NCBI RefSeq assembly: GCF_048006345.1
Contig: NZ_CP180351.1
Location: 3,286,001-3,350,000 of the forward strand
Origin: Marivita sp030148515
GTDB taxonomy: Bacteria > Pseudomonadota > Alphaproteobacteria > Rhodobacterales > Rhodobacteraceae
Direction of reading: 5' to 3'
Length of the DNA: 64,000 bases
The position numbers were made by a program, and so were the translations under genes. A model generated the notes under the pieces. It saw only the letters and a program-made list of their open reading frames with translations, ran no database searches and was not told the DNA's origin. How positions within the stretch are numbered: position 1 is the stretch's first letter; each line of letters begins with the position of its first letter. Positions 16,830 through 24,957 of the stretch are shown piece by piece.

Positions 16830-17300
16830 ATGGAAAAGCTGCCCATGACCCGCGCGGGCCACGCCGCGCTGGAAGCCGAATTGAAAACGCTCAAGTCCGA
16901 AGAGCGTCCCGCCGTCATCCAGGCGATTGCCGAAGCGCGCGAGTTGGGCGACCTCAAGGAAAACGCGGAATATCATTCTGCCCGCGAAAAGCAGGGCTTC
17001 ATCGAAGGCCGCATCAAGGAACTTGAAGGTGTGCTGAGCCTCGTCGAGGTGATCGACCCGACCAAGCTGTCCGGCCCGATCAAGTTTGGCGCAACCGTGA
17101 CTCTGGTCGATGAAGACACGGACGAGGAAAAGACCTGGCAGATCGTCGGCGAACATGAGGCCAATATCGAAAAGGGTCTGCTCAACATCAAATCGCCCAT
17201 TGCCCGTGCGCTGATCGGCAAGGAAGAGGGTGACAGTGTCGAAGTCCACACTCCAGGTGGTGACAAGTCCTACGAAGTGTTGAAGATTGAATACATCTGA
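16830..17300 (+). CDS. greA: Transcription elongation factor GreA
   Basis: This 156-residue protein rescues stalled RNA polymerase by stimulating RNA cleavage in the active site. The N-terminal coiled coil carries the tip acidic residues in ARELGDLKENAEYHSAREKQ, and the C-terminal FKBP-like domain ends in PGGDKSYEVLKIEYI. The length is normal. The ATG at 16830 has AGAGGG about ten bases upstream. The following gene starts in its stop codon (TGATG), so it is likely co-transcribed. The 274 bases upstream hold no other gene. Confidence 0.96.
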   Translation: MEKLPMTRAGHAALEAELKTLKSEERPAVIQAIAEARELGDLKENAEYHSAREKQGFIEGRIKELEGVLSLVEVIDPTKLSGPIKFGATVTLVDEDTDEEKTWQIVGEHEANIEKGLLNIKSPIARALIGKEEGDSVEVHTPGGDKSYEVLKIEYI

Positions 17301-18325
17301 TGGGTCGAACCCCCGCCATGACACAGCAAAAAGACGCACGCTCCGGACAAAAAGCCATCCAGGCGCGCCCTGGAGAGATCACCCGTGGGCTGAGCGGAAT
17401 CGAACTCACCGCGGCAGCGCTCAGCGTGGTCTGGCTGGTGATCTCGGCTGCGTTTTTCTTGTTCTCAGGCGATGACGGTACAGACGGCCTGCGCTTTCTG
17501 CTGACGCTGATGGTGATCTTCTTTCCGGTCGGCATGATCTGGGTGGCCGCTGTCGGCGCACGGTCGTCCCGCATCATGCGAGAAGAAAGCGCGCGGCTGC
17601 AAACCGCAATCGACGCGATCCGTCAGGCTTATATTGCCCAGAACCAGGCGGGTGGGCGCGATCAGGCCCCGCACCCGTCTATCGTGAAGAAACTGGAAGA
17701 GATCGCCGACGCGCAGAAAAAGGCCGAAACCACCCTGGCAATGTTCACCTCGACCCGCGCCGCACAGATTGCCGTGCAGGCTGGTGCACCGGACCCCGAA
17801 ATCGGCGACCAGCCCACGCTGGCCTTGGGAACACCGGCAGAGGCGTTGCAGCCGCCGCTGTCGAATTCGGATTTCATCCGAGCGCTGCATTTCCCGGAAA
17901 CCGCCGACGACAAAGAGGGTTTTGCAGCCCTGCGTCGCGCCTTGAAAGACCGACCCTCTGCGCAACTGGTACAGGCGGCACAGGACGTGTTGACCCTGCT
18001 CAGCCAGGACGGGATTTACATGGACGACCTGCGCCCCGACATGGCGCGCCCCGAGATGTGGCGGCGCTTTGCGAAGGGCGAACGCGGGCGCACGATCGCT
18101 GCTTTGGGCGGCGTGCGCGACCGCTCGTCACTGGCGCTGACCGCGGGTCGAATGAAACAGGACCCCATCTTTCGCGATGCCGCGCATCACTTCCTGCGGC
18201 TGTTCGACAAGGGATTTGCGCGGTTCGAAAACACTGCGTCGGACGCAGAGATCTCTGACCTTGCAAGCACACGGACCGCGCGCGCCTTCATGCTGCTGGG
18301 CCGAGTGACCGGGACGTTCGACTGA
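17300..18325 (+). CDS. Conserved membrane protein of unknown function
   Basis: This 341-residue protein has two hydrophobic segments near residues 36-56 and 66-86, followed by a short coiled coil (EESARLQTAIDAIRQAY, then VKKLEEIADAQKKAETTLAM) and a soluble helical C-terminal domain. No domain is recognised. The ATG at 17300 shares one base with the greA stop; an in-frame ATG at 17318 is an alternative. The overlap points to coupling with greA, but not to a function. The pattern is of a cytoplasmic domain anchored by an N-terminal hairpin. Confidence 0.75.
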   Translation: MGRTPAMTQQKDARSGQKAIQARPGEITRGLSGIELTAAALSVVWLVISAAFFLFSGDDGTDGLRFLLTLMVIFFPVGMIWVAAVGARSSRIMREESARLQTAIDAIRQAYIAQNQAGGRDQAPHPSIVKKLEEIADAQKKAETTLAMFTSTRAAQIAVQAGAPDPEIGDQPTLALGTPAEALQPPLSNSDFIRALHFPETADDKEGFAALRRALKDRPSAQLVQAAQDVLTLLSQDGIYMDDLRPDMARPEMWRRFAKGERGRTIAALGGVRDRSSLALTAGRMKQDPIFRDAAHHFLRLFDKGFARFENTASDAEISDLASTRTARAFMLLGRVTGTFD

Positions 18326-18381
18326 CGCGTTTCGTAAACAGTCACGAAGCCTTAACCATTTCCTGACATGTCTTCGCGGGA

Positions 18382-18407
18382 CCCGATTTTTCGTACGAAA
18401 AATCGGG
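18382..18407. repeat. Perfect 26-base palindrome
   Basis: CCCGATTTTTCG followed by TA and CGAAAAATCGGG makes a perfect palindrome centred on CGTACG. It sits between the stop of the membrane protein gene (plus strand) and the stop of the moeA fusion (minus strand). It can fold as a hairpin in either transcript but has no T-run. It may be a dispersed palindromic element; no second copy was found in this window. Confidence 0.6.
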
Positions 18408-18413
18408 GCGGAC

Positions 18414-20534
18414 CTAAGTGGAGAAAGACGAGAACGGGACATACCGAACCGGGTCACCCGGCTGAACATGCACGGCACCATCCGGTAACTCGACCAGGCC
18501 CTCCGCCCAACTCAACCCGCTGATCCGCCCCGATCCTTCCGACTTGAACACCTCTGCCCGGCCATCGCGCATCCGTGCTCGCAAGTATTCACGACGGCCC
18601 GGCTTTTTGCGCTTTTCGAAAGCCGCAGGCACGGTGAACCCCTGAGGCTCTGCCCAGCCGGCACCTGACAGCGCCCGCATCGCCGGGCGCGCGAAGATCA
18701 GCGTACAGACCAGCGCCGCAACGGGATTGCCCGGCAGGCCAAACACCGGAACACCCTGCCAAAGGCCCAAGGCCAGCGGTCGACCGGGTTTCAGCGCGAT
18801 CCGCCATTCCTGCATTGCCCCCGTGTCGCGCAAGAGGGCCGAGATATGGTCTTCGTCGCCCGCAGACGCGCCGCCAGAAGTCAGGATCACATCCGCCCGC
18901 GCGGCCGCCGCATCCAAGGCCGCCCGCACCGCAGCGCGATCATCCGCAGCGCGGCCCATGTCGACCACCTCAAATCCGAACCCGGCACAAAGGCTAAGCA
19001 GCATCGGACGGTTGGCATCATAAATCTGCCCCTCTGCCGCCGGAGCACCGGGTTCGACAATTTCGTCCCCGGTCGACAGAACCGCAACGCGCAGCCGATG
19101 GCGCACGTCAAGCGCGCCATGCCCCACCGCCGCCGCCAGCGCGAGATCCGCCGGGGTAAGCACCCGCCCTGCTACAAGCGCGACCTCGTCTTGAAGCATA
19201 TCCTCGCCTGCCTTGCGCGTGTTCGCACCGCGCTTCAACGGTCCGCGAAAGGCGACCTGACCGTCGCCAACACGCACGTCCTCGTCCAACACGACGGTGT
19301 CTACACCGTCGGGCAGGTCGGCCCCGGTCAGGACACGGATCGCGTGCCCTGTTGGAACCGAGCCCGCAAAGGGCGCACCCGCCGCCGCACGCCCTTCGAC
19401 CAATGGCAGGATTTGCGGACCATCGCCGATCGCCTCACCAGCAAATCCATACCCGTCGACAGCCGTGTTCGGATGTGGCGGGTTCGACCGCTTGGCCACC
19501 ACATCACCGCCCAGCACGCGCCCGGCTGCCTGCATCAGAGGCACCGTTTCGACACCCACCACCGGGGTCATCCGTTCGCGCAAGAGCGCCAGCGCATCGT
19601 CCACCGGCGTCCAGTCCACACCGGCAGGCAAGGCGAAACAATCGTTGCGCAAGGGGGGTGGCTCCAGCGCCACCCGACCCCGCGCCGCAAATGTCAGCGT
19701 TTCGGCATGCCCGGCGCCGAGGATCCAGGCTTCCTCCTTGGCCTCTGGTCCGACATCCGCCAACAGCGCGGTCAATCGCTCGGATGACAGCCCAGCCAAT
19801 GCCCGCGCCAACAGCCGGACCTGCACAGCATCCCGTATTCCGTCGCTTTGAACCTCCTTCACCGCCGGTTCGATCAAGCCCGGCCAAATCTCGACCAAGA
19901 CAGTCTGTGCCTCCGCCCAGTTTTGAAACGGCCAGACCGACACACCCGCACGTCGCCGCAACCGCGCGAGCATCGGTAGACCCATCAAGGCCTGACTTCC
20001 CACAGTCGGGTTAAAGAAGAGTTGAAAACAGGAAGACGATGCTTTTGCCGCAAGATCGCAGGCGCGCCGCTCCGCAAAACTGTCGTAAGTGACACCAACC
20101 TTGCGATAGGGCACATCCGGCCAACCCTCCTCGGACGGCTTGCCCCAGAACGGCCCCGGCCCGTCGAACAGGCGGTTGATCTCTGACGCGACATCGAAGC
20201 GGTTGTTCTCGCCCGCCTCGCTGTCGGTGATCCGCGCCTCCAGCCAATCCCAAAACGCCAGCGGGTCGTCGGTACCCGTGACATGCCGCACGAATCCGCT
20301 TGGGTAGCCGAACGGGAAATCGAACCCGATCAGCACGCGCCGCCCGGCCTGCGCCTCGGCATCAAGAAACCCGGCGAGCCATCCCTCGGCCTCGATGCGT
20401 GATCTGCAATAAACCGGCTCCTGCTCTGCACCCTCGCGCACAACACCAATCCAGATCGCATCTTTCGACGGGCGGGCAGGCGCGCGTTTCCCGGCGGACC
20501 AATCGACAATCGCAATCGTGTCGAACGCCGTCAA
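18414..20534 (-). CDS. moeA: Molybdopterin molybdenumtransferase MoeA with N-terminal RNase H-like (DUF429-type) domain
   Basis: This 706-residue protein has two parts. Residues 1-300 show an RNase H-like pattern of spaced acids: D11 (IVDWSA), D72 (GFDFPFGYP), E215 (VEIWP) and D231/D235 (DGIRDA), resembling DUF429. Residues about 305-706 are a complete MoeA: SNPPHPNTAVDGYGF, SVPTGHAIRVLTGADLPDG, RVAVLSTGDEIV, ILTSGGASAGDEDH and GLPGNPVAA, ending in a MoeA domain IV (FSSFST). MoeA inserts molybdate into molybdopterin. mobB overlaps at the start. The fusion suggests the N-terminal domain acts in cofactor metabolism, but its activity is unknown. Confidence 0.88.
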   Translation of the reverse strand: MTAFDTIAIVDWSAGKRAPARPSKDAIWIGVVREGAEQEPVYCRSRIEAEGWLAGFLDAEAQAGRRVLIGFDFPFGYPSGFVRHVTGTDDPLAFWDWLEARITDSEAGENNRFDVASEINRLFDGPGPFWGKPSEEGWPDVPYRKVGVTYDSFAERRACDLAAKASSSCFQLFFNPTVGSQALMGLPMLARLRRRAGVSVWPFQNWAEAQTVLVEIWPGLIEPAVKEVQSDGIRDAVQVRLLARALAGLSSERLTALLADVGPEAKEEAWILGAGHAETLTFAARGRVALEPPPLRNDCFALPAGVDWTPVDDALALLRERMTPVVGVETVPLMQAAGRVLGGDVVAKRSNPPHPNTAVDGYGFAGEAIGDGPQILPLVEGRAAAGAPFAGSVPTGHAIRVLTGADLPDGVDTVVLDEDVRVGDGQVAFRGPLKRGANTRKAGEDMLQDEVALVAGRVLTPADLALAAAVGHGALDVRHRLRVAVLSTGDEIVEPGAPAAEGQIYDANRPMLLSLCAGFGFEVVDMGRAADDRAAVRAALDAAAARADVILTSGGASAGDEDHISALLRDTGAMQEWRIALKPGRPLALGLWQGVPVFGLPGNPVAALVCTLIFARPAMRALSGAGWAEPQGFTVPAAFEKRKKPGRREYLRARMRDGRAEVFKSEGSGRISGLSWAEGLVELPDGAVHVQPGDPVRYVPFSSFST

Positions 20535-21022
20535 AGCCCAACCTCTGACAGGATGAAATCGGCAATCGACTTGGTGTCGTTGAGGTCAAACACCGGACGG
20601 TCAAGGTCCATCGGCGTGTCGCTTGCCACAGCGCGAATAGTCGGGTCGCCCGGCGCGATCAGGTCGTTGCCGGTTTCGGCCCGGAATGCTTCGACCTTGG
20701 GGTGGCGGTCGCGCTTGTAGCCTTCGACCAGAACCAGATCGACGGGCATCAGCTTGGACAGCAACTCTTCCAGCGTCGGTTCCGTCTCATCGCGCAGCTC
20801 GTGCATCAGTGCAAAACGGTTGCGCGAAGCCAAGAGCACTTCGGTTGCGCCCGCAACCCGGTGGCGGTGGCTGTCCTTGCCGGGATGGTCCACGTCAAAG
20901 GTGTGATGCGCGTGTTTGACCGTCGACACGGCGATCCCCCGCCCGGTGATCTCGGTCACCAGACGTTCCATCAACCCGGTCTTGCCCGCGTTCTTCCAGC
21001 CGGTGACCCCGTAAATCCTCAT
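20531..21022 (-). CDS. mobB: Molybdopterin-guanine dinucleotide biosynthesis protein B
   Basis: This 163-residue GTP-binding accessory protein helps MobA attach GMP to molybdopterin. The P-loop is GWKNAGKTGLMERL (8-21). VKHAHHTFDVDHPGKDSHRH carries the family histidines and the acid of the metal site, and VDLVLVEGYKRDRHPKVE is the Walker-B-like region. The stop overlaps moeA by 4 bases and the start overlaps the mobA stop by 4 bases, so it sits in the middle of a coupled operon. Length and motifs are normal. Confidence 0.93.
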   Translation of the reverse strand: MRIYGVTGWKNAGKTGLMERLVTEITGRGIAVSTVKHAHHTFDVDHPGKDSHRHRVAGATEVLLASRNRFALMHELRDETEPTLEELLSKLMPVDLVLVEGYKRDRHPKVEAFRAETGNDLIAPGDPTIRAVASDTPMDLDRPVFDLNDTKSIADFILSEVGL

Positions 21023-21651
21023 ACCATCGCCTCTGCTGCCTTCAGGTCGTCGGGTGTGTTCACGTTGAAGAACGGATCGCCATTCTCCGTGTCGAACACC
21101 GCCTCGCGCCCGCCGTGTTTTTCGGTCCAGATCACCACTTTCTTGATCCCCTCCTCCAGCGCCGCGCGCAGATCGTCCCGCAAAGCCACCGGCCAGAGGC
21201 CAAAGGTCGGATGCCGGATCAGGCCAGAGCGGCTCATGGACTTGGTCTTTTCCTCACCGCGCGGCGTCGCAGCCAGAACCAGCGGATGGGCCATGCCTTG
21301 GACGGTGTCCTGCAGCACCGCGACGAGATCGGCTGGGAAAAACGGCGTGTCCGCAGCCACGGTCACAATCGCCTCTGCGCCCTGCTCCGCCGCCCAATCA
21401 AGACCCGCCAGAACACCCGCCAGCGGGCCGGGAAAGCCGTCGATGCTGTCAGGCAGAACCGGCAATCCGAACCCATCGAACCGCGCCGCATCCCCATTGG
21501 CGTTCAAAGCCATTCCCGCGACCTGCGGCTGCAACCGGTCGATCACCCGGTTCAGCAGCGTCTGCCCCCCGACCTGCAACAGCGCCTTGTCACCGCCGCC
21601 CATGCGGGTGGCCAGCCCACCGGCAAGGATCACTCCCAAGGGCAAACTCAT
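21019..21651 (-). CDS. mobA: Molybdenum cofactor guanylyltransferase
   Basis: This 210-residue nucleotidyltransferase transfers GMP from GTP to Mo-molybdopterin, making the bis-MGD cofactor used by enzymes such as formate dehydrogenase. The signature LAGGLATRMGGGDKALL is at 10-26, and VTVAADTPFFP gives the metal-binding aspartate. RHPTFGLWPVALRDDL is typical of MobA. It overlaps fdhD upstream and mobB downstream by 4 bases each. No oddities were seen. Confidence 0.94.
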   Translation of the reverse strand: MSLPLGVILAGGLATRMGGGDKALLQVGGQTLLNRVIDRLQPQVAGMALNANGDAARFDGFGLPVLPDSIDGFPGPLAGVLAGLDWAAEQGAEAIVTVAADTPFFPADLVAVLQDTVQGMAHPLVLAATPRGEEKTKSMSRSGLIRHPTFGLWPVALRDDLRAALEEGIKKVVIWTEKHGGREAVFDTENGDPFFNVNTPDDLKAAEAMV

Positions 21652-22526
21652 TCCGCACTCTTCCTGCGGCTCTTGCGGCTTTCTTCGGGCACAGAGTCCG
21701 GATCCATGTCGCGCACCAAACGCTTTTCACCCGACAGGCACACAAACCGTTTGCCACGCATCCGCCCGATGCAGGTTAACCCCACCTGCCGCGCGATCTC
21801 GACCCCCCATGCGGTGAAACCCGACCGCGAGGCCAGCACCGGGATGCCCATCAACGCCGTCTTGATCACCATCTCAGACGTCAGCCGCCCGGTGGTGTAG
21901 AGGATCTTGTCCTCGGGCCCGACACCTTCCTGAAACATCCAGCCCGCGATCTTGTCGACAGCGTTGTGGCGGCCCACGTCTTCCATATAGACCAGCGGGC
22001 GATCCTGGTGGCAGAGCACCGTGCCGTGAATGGCCCCCGCCTCAAGATACAGCGAGGGCGTCGTGTTGATCTTGTGCGCCAGCGCATAAAGCCAAGAGGT
22101 CCGCAGCTCGACCTGCGGCAACACCACCTTGTCGAGCCCCTCCATCATGTCGCCAAAGACAGTACCCACGGCACAGCCACTGGTGCGGGTCTTTTTCTTG
22201 ACCTTCTCTTCATAGCTGGTCTGCCGCTCGGTCCGCACAACGACCACTTCAAGGTCATCGTCATACTCGACCTTGGTGACTACATCATCGTCGCGCAGCA
22301 TGCCCTGATTGCGCAGAAACCCAACCGCAAGATACTCGGGATAATCCCCAATCGTCATCGCCGTCACGATTTCCTGCGCGTTCAGGAAAATCGTCAGGGG
22401 CCGTTCCTCGACCACGCTGATCTCGGTCTCGGCCCCGGTGTGATCGGTGCCCACCACCCGGCGCGTCAGCCGTGGCGCGCCCGGATCGGGCGCGATGAGG
22501 TAGTCCCGAAGCACGTCATCCGGCAT
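21648..22526 (-). CDS. fdhD: Formate dehydrogenase accessory sulfurtransferase FdhD
   Basis: This protein of about 292 residues transfers sulfur from a cysteine desulfurase to the molybdenum cofactor of formate dehydrogenase. Motifs include ERPLTIFLNAQEIVTAMTIG, MEDVGRHNAVDKIAGW and TTGRLTSEMVIKTALMGIPV. The reactive loop reads TSGCAVG: the first cysteine of the common C-x-x-C loop is kept, but the second position is glycine. ATG 22526 is preferred because GAGGGGAG is nine bases away; ATG 22535 lies directly against that site. It heads the fdhD-mobA-mobB-moeA operon and is divergent from azlC. Confidence 0.93.
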   Translation of the reverse strand: MPDDVLRDYLIAPDPGAPRLTRRVVGTDHTGAETEISVVEERPLTIFLNAQEIVTAMTIGDYPEYLAVGFLRNQGMLRDDDVVTKVEYDDDLEVVVVRTERQTSYEEKVKKKTRTSGCAVGTVFGDMMEGLDKVVLPQVELRTSWLYALAHKINTTPSLYLEAGAIHGTVLCHQDRPLVYMEDVGRHNAVDKIAGWMFQEGVGPEDKILYTTGRLTSEMVIKTALMGIPVLASRSGFTAWGVEIARQVGLTCIGRMRGKRFVCLSGEKRLVRDMDPDSVPEESRKSRRKSAE

Positions 22527-22588
22527 AGATTGCATCTCCCCTCGTCCAAGGCTACGTCCGATCCGAACACAGCAGACGAGGCACAGTG

Positions 22589-23296
22589 ATGGCGGCAGGG
22601 ACCGCAATGTCAAGCTACTGGCGGGGCCTCCGGGACGGGCTGCCCTTCCTTGCCGTCGTCGGCCCCTTTGCCATGCTCTTTGGCGTTCTCGCCACCGAGG
22701 CCGGGCTGGCCGTGTACGAGACCATGGGCTTTTCCATTGTGGTGATCGCAGGGGCAGCCCAATTCACCGCGCTGCAACTGATCAATGAAAACGCGCCGAC
22801 TCTGGTGGTGCTCGCCTCGGCATTGGCCGTCAATCTGCGCATGGCGATGTATTCCGCGTCGATCACCCCGCATCTGGGGCCGCTGCCGCTCTGGAAGCGC
22901 GGGATCGTGGCGTATTTCCTCGTCGATCAAACCTATGCGCAATCGATCCTCGACTATGAGAAGAACCCGGATCAGACCACGGCCGAAAAATTCGCCTATT
23001 TTCTTGGTGTGATGACACCGATCTGCCCGCCGTGGTATCTGTTCACCTTCGTCGGCGCGGTTCTGGGAGAAAGCATTCCACCCAGCCTCGGGCTTGATTT
23101 CGCACTTCCCATCGCCTTTCTAGCCATGGTCGGCCCCATGCTTCGTACGCCCGCGCATCGGATTGCCGCCTTGGTGTCCGTCATCCTCGCGCTGGCCTTT
23201 GCCTGGCTGCCCTACAATATGGGCCTTCTGGTCGCCGGTCTGGGCGGCATGATGGCGGGTGCTCAGGCTGAACTTCGTCTGGGGATCAAACCGTGA
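22589..23296 (+). CDS. AzlC family branched-chain amino acid exporter, large subunit
   Basis: This 235-residue inner-membrane protein has about six to seven hydrophobic segments and the AzlC pattern (GLPFLAVVGPFAMLFGVLAT, MGFSIVVIAGAAQFTALQLI, LAVNLRMAMYSASITPHL). With AzlD it exports branched-chain amino acids. GAGG lies seven bases before ATG 22589; GTG 22586 and ATG 22607 are other options. The azlD gene follows with a GTGA overlap. The substrate is inferred from the family only. Confidence 0.88.
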   Translation: MAAGTAMSSYWRGLRDGLPFLAVVGPFAMLFGVLATEAGLAVYETMGFSIVVIAGAAQFTALQLINENAPTLVVLASALAVNLRMAMYSASITPHLGPLPLWKRGIVAYFLVDQTYAQSILDYEKNPDQTTAEKFAYFLGVMTPICPPWYLFTFVGAVLGESIPPSLGLDFALPIAFLAMVGPMLRTPAHRIAALVSVILALAFAWLPYNMGLLVAGLGGMMAGAQAELRLGIKP

Positions 23297-23616
23297 CCGA
23301 CACGACCGAACTTTGGACCATCATCATCGCGCTTGGGCTGGGCAGTTTCTGCCTGCGCTTTGCTTTCCTCGGGCTTGTGGGCGACCGCGCGATGCCCGAA
23401 TGGCTGCTGCGGCACCTGCGCTATACGGCTGTTGCCGTGATCCCGGCGCTGGTCGCGCCGCTGGTGATCTGGCCCACTGCCACCGGCGGAGAGCCGGACG
23501 CCACCCGCCTTGCCGCTGCGGTTGCGACCTTTGCTGTGGGGTATCTGACAAAGAATGTGTTTGCGGCCATGGGTGTCGGCGCGGCCGTTCTGGTGTCGCT
23601 CAGCCTGCTGTTCTGA
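23293..23616 (+). CDS. AzlD family branched-chain amino acid exporter, small subunit
   Basis: This 107-residue membrane protein has four hydrophobic segments. It has the AzlD pattern FCLRFAFLGLVGDRAMPEWL, then LRYTAVAVIPALVAPLVI. It starts with GTG sharing four bases with the azlC stop, which couples the two subunits. It ends 7 bases before the convergent lipoprotein gene. Confidence 0.88.
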   Translation: MTDTTELWTIIIALGLGSFCLRFAFLGLVGDRAMPEWLLRHLRYTAVAVIPALVAPLVIWPTATGGEPDATRLAAAVATFAVGYLTKNVFAAMGVGAAVLVSLSLLF

Positions 23617-23622
23617 CGTGGG

Positions 23623-24249
23623 TCACTGACCCGCAAGCGCCTGTTCGAACTGGGCAATGGCGACAGCTTTGTCGTCGCTGTCATTCTCGAAAATCTTGGT
23701 CGTCTGCACACCGGGCAAACTTTCAAAATCATCCATCAGACGTTTCGGAAACCAGGTCGATCCGATGCTTTCGAAGCCCGGGAGCTGCCGCAGGATCGCC
23801 GCTGTGCTCAGCGCGCATTGCGCCGAAGCCACAGAACCGTTCGACATCGCAAGGCGCAGCGCGCGTTCTGCCACCTCGGGCGAGACCTCGATGGTCTGTA
23901 TCACGACGTGGAAGGTTTCCCGCGCATGAGCGCGCGCGTAGAAATCCGCAACAGCGGGCGTGATGCCATAGAGGACATCTCCTCTTTGCGGCACCGCACT
24001 CAGCCGGACAGACCCCGCTGGATCAAAGATCACCCGTTGCGATCCATTGATCATCAGGCTGGTGTGGGCGCCCTGACCGGTGCGATTGTTGATCATCGTG
24101 AACAGCGTCAGCGCGGTCGGGCCGGGATGGCGGTAGGACGCGCTGCTGATCACTTCGGGTGAGGCATTCGGGCGCAATTCCGCGCCCGCGCCGCACCCCA
24201 TCAAGGCCAACAGGGCCAGTCCGGCAAGAATGCGCGATACGATGGTCAT
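23623..24249 (-). CDS. Lipoprotein with a permuted NlpC/P60-like domain
   Basis: This 208-residue protein has a signal peptide with lipobox LMGC (cysteine 19), so it is likely an outer- or inner-membrane lipoprotein. The body has H62 in GAHTSLMINGSQRVIFDPAG and C145 in ASAQCALSTAAILRQLPGF. Histidine before cysteine is the order of circularly permuted papain-like (NlpC/P60-type, YiiX-like) hydrolases, so an amidase or acyl-transfer role on cell-wall or lipid substrates is possible. This is an inference from pattern alone. No neighbour suggests a pathway. Confidence 0.65.
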   Translation of the reverse strand: MTIVSRILAGLALLALMGCGAGAELRPNASPEVISSASYRHPGPTALTLFTMINNRTGQGAHTSLMINGSQRVIFDPAGSVRLSAVPQRGDVLYGITPAVADFYARAHARETFHVVIQTIEVSPEVAERALRLAMSNGSVASAQCALSTAAILRQLPGFESIGSTWFPKRLMDDFESLPGVQTTKIFENDSDDKAVAIAQFEQALAGQ

Positions 24250-24268
24250 GTCAGCCTCTGGGCAGAAC

Positions 24269-24403
24269 TCAGGAGTTGAAGATCGCGAGGAAGATCAGAA
24301 CCCCGATCGAGAAAGCGGCAACCCGGACAGACCAGCGGACAAAGCCATCAAAGGTCTTTTCCTGAGCGGTTGTATCCATTGTACCGTGCTTGTGTTCAGC
24401 CAT
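24269..24403 (-). CDS. aa3-type cytochrome c oxidase subunit IV (small)
   Basis: This 44-residue protein reads MAEHKHGTMDTTAQEKTFDG and then FVRWSVRVAAFSIGVLIFLA before IFNS. The MAEHKHG-MD-T-QEKTF-GF start and the single C-terminal membrane helix are characteristic of the bacterial aa3 oxidase subunit IV found in Rhodobacterales. GAGGGATG lies before the ATG. It stands apart from the main oxidase subunit genes, which are not in this window. It is too short to be found with common length cut-offs. Confidence 0.85.
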   Translation of the reverse strand: MAEHKHGTMDTTAQEKTFDGFVRWSVRVAAFSIGVLIFLAIFNS

Positions 24404-24489
24404 TTGAGACATCCCTCATTAATGTTTTCGAGTCGCTACCCGATTTGCCCGACCCTGTCACCCATGCCAAGCGCGCAGTGTGTCGCGGT

Positions 24490-24948
24490 CTAGGTGGATT
24501 GTTCCAATTCTGCAGCAAGTTCGAACCCGATCCGACGCGGTGCTGCGTCTTCCTTGGGGATCGGCAGCGCGCGCAGCGTCACGTTGAGCTGCGAAACATG
24601 CTGGATCAGTTGCATCCGTCCGCCCTCTTCGTCCGATCCGTAGAAGGTCACGATATCAGGGTCAAAATAGCCCAGCCCCTCGATGCGCAGCACACCGGTG
24701 TCGTTTCCGGCAAAGCCCATCGCGACCTCGTGTTCGTTGTCCAGTTGTTCCTCGAAATTCTGGATATAGAGGATCAAGCGCTCATAGGCCCATTCTGCGT
24801 CGCTTTTCTGTTTGAACGACCGCCGCATCACCATGTCCGGCAGCGTTTTTTCTCCGCTTTCGCCGCATCCCTTGGCGTGGGAATCATATTTGCGTGGCAA
24901 TGCATCGGCTTCGGCATATTCCGCCGTAGTGCGAATGTCCTGGGCCAT
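24490..24948 (-). CDS. Conserved hypothetical protein, probably DUF6173
   Basis: This 152-residue soluble protein includes AMGFAGNDTGVLRIEGLGYFDPDIVTFYG and the C-terminal PRRIGFELAAELEQS, which I associate with DUF6173, a family of unknown function found mainly in Rhodobacterales. No catalytic motif is visible. The ATG is 9 bases downstream of the Lrp gene stop, so the two may form an operon. Confidence 0.6.
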   Translation of the reverse strand: MAQDIRTTAEYAEADALPRKYDSHAKGCGESGEKTLPDMVMRRSFKQKSDAEWAYERLILYIQNFEEQLDNEHEVAMGFAGNDTGVLRIEGLGYFDPDIVTFYGSDEEGGRMQLIQHVSQLNVTLRALPIPKEDAAPRRIGFELAAELEQST

Positions 24949-24957
24949 ATCATCCCC

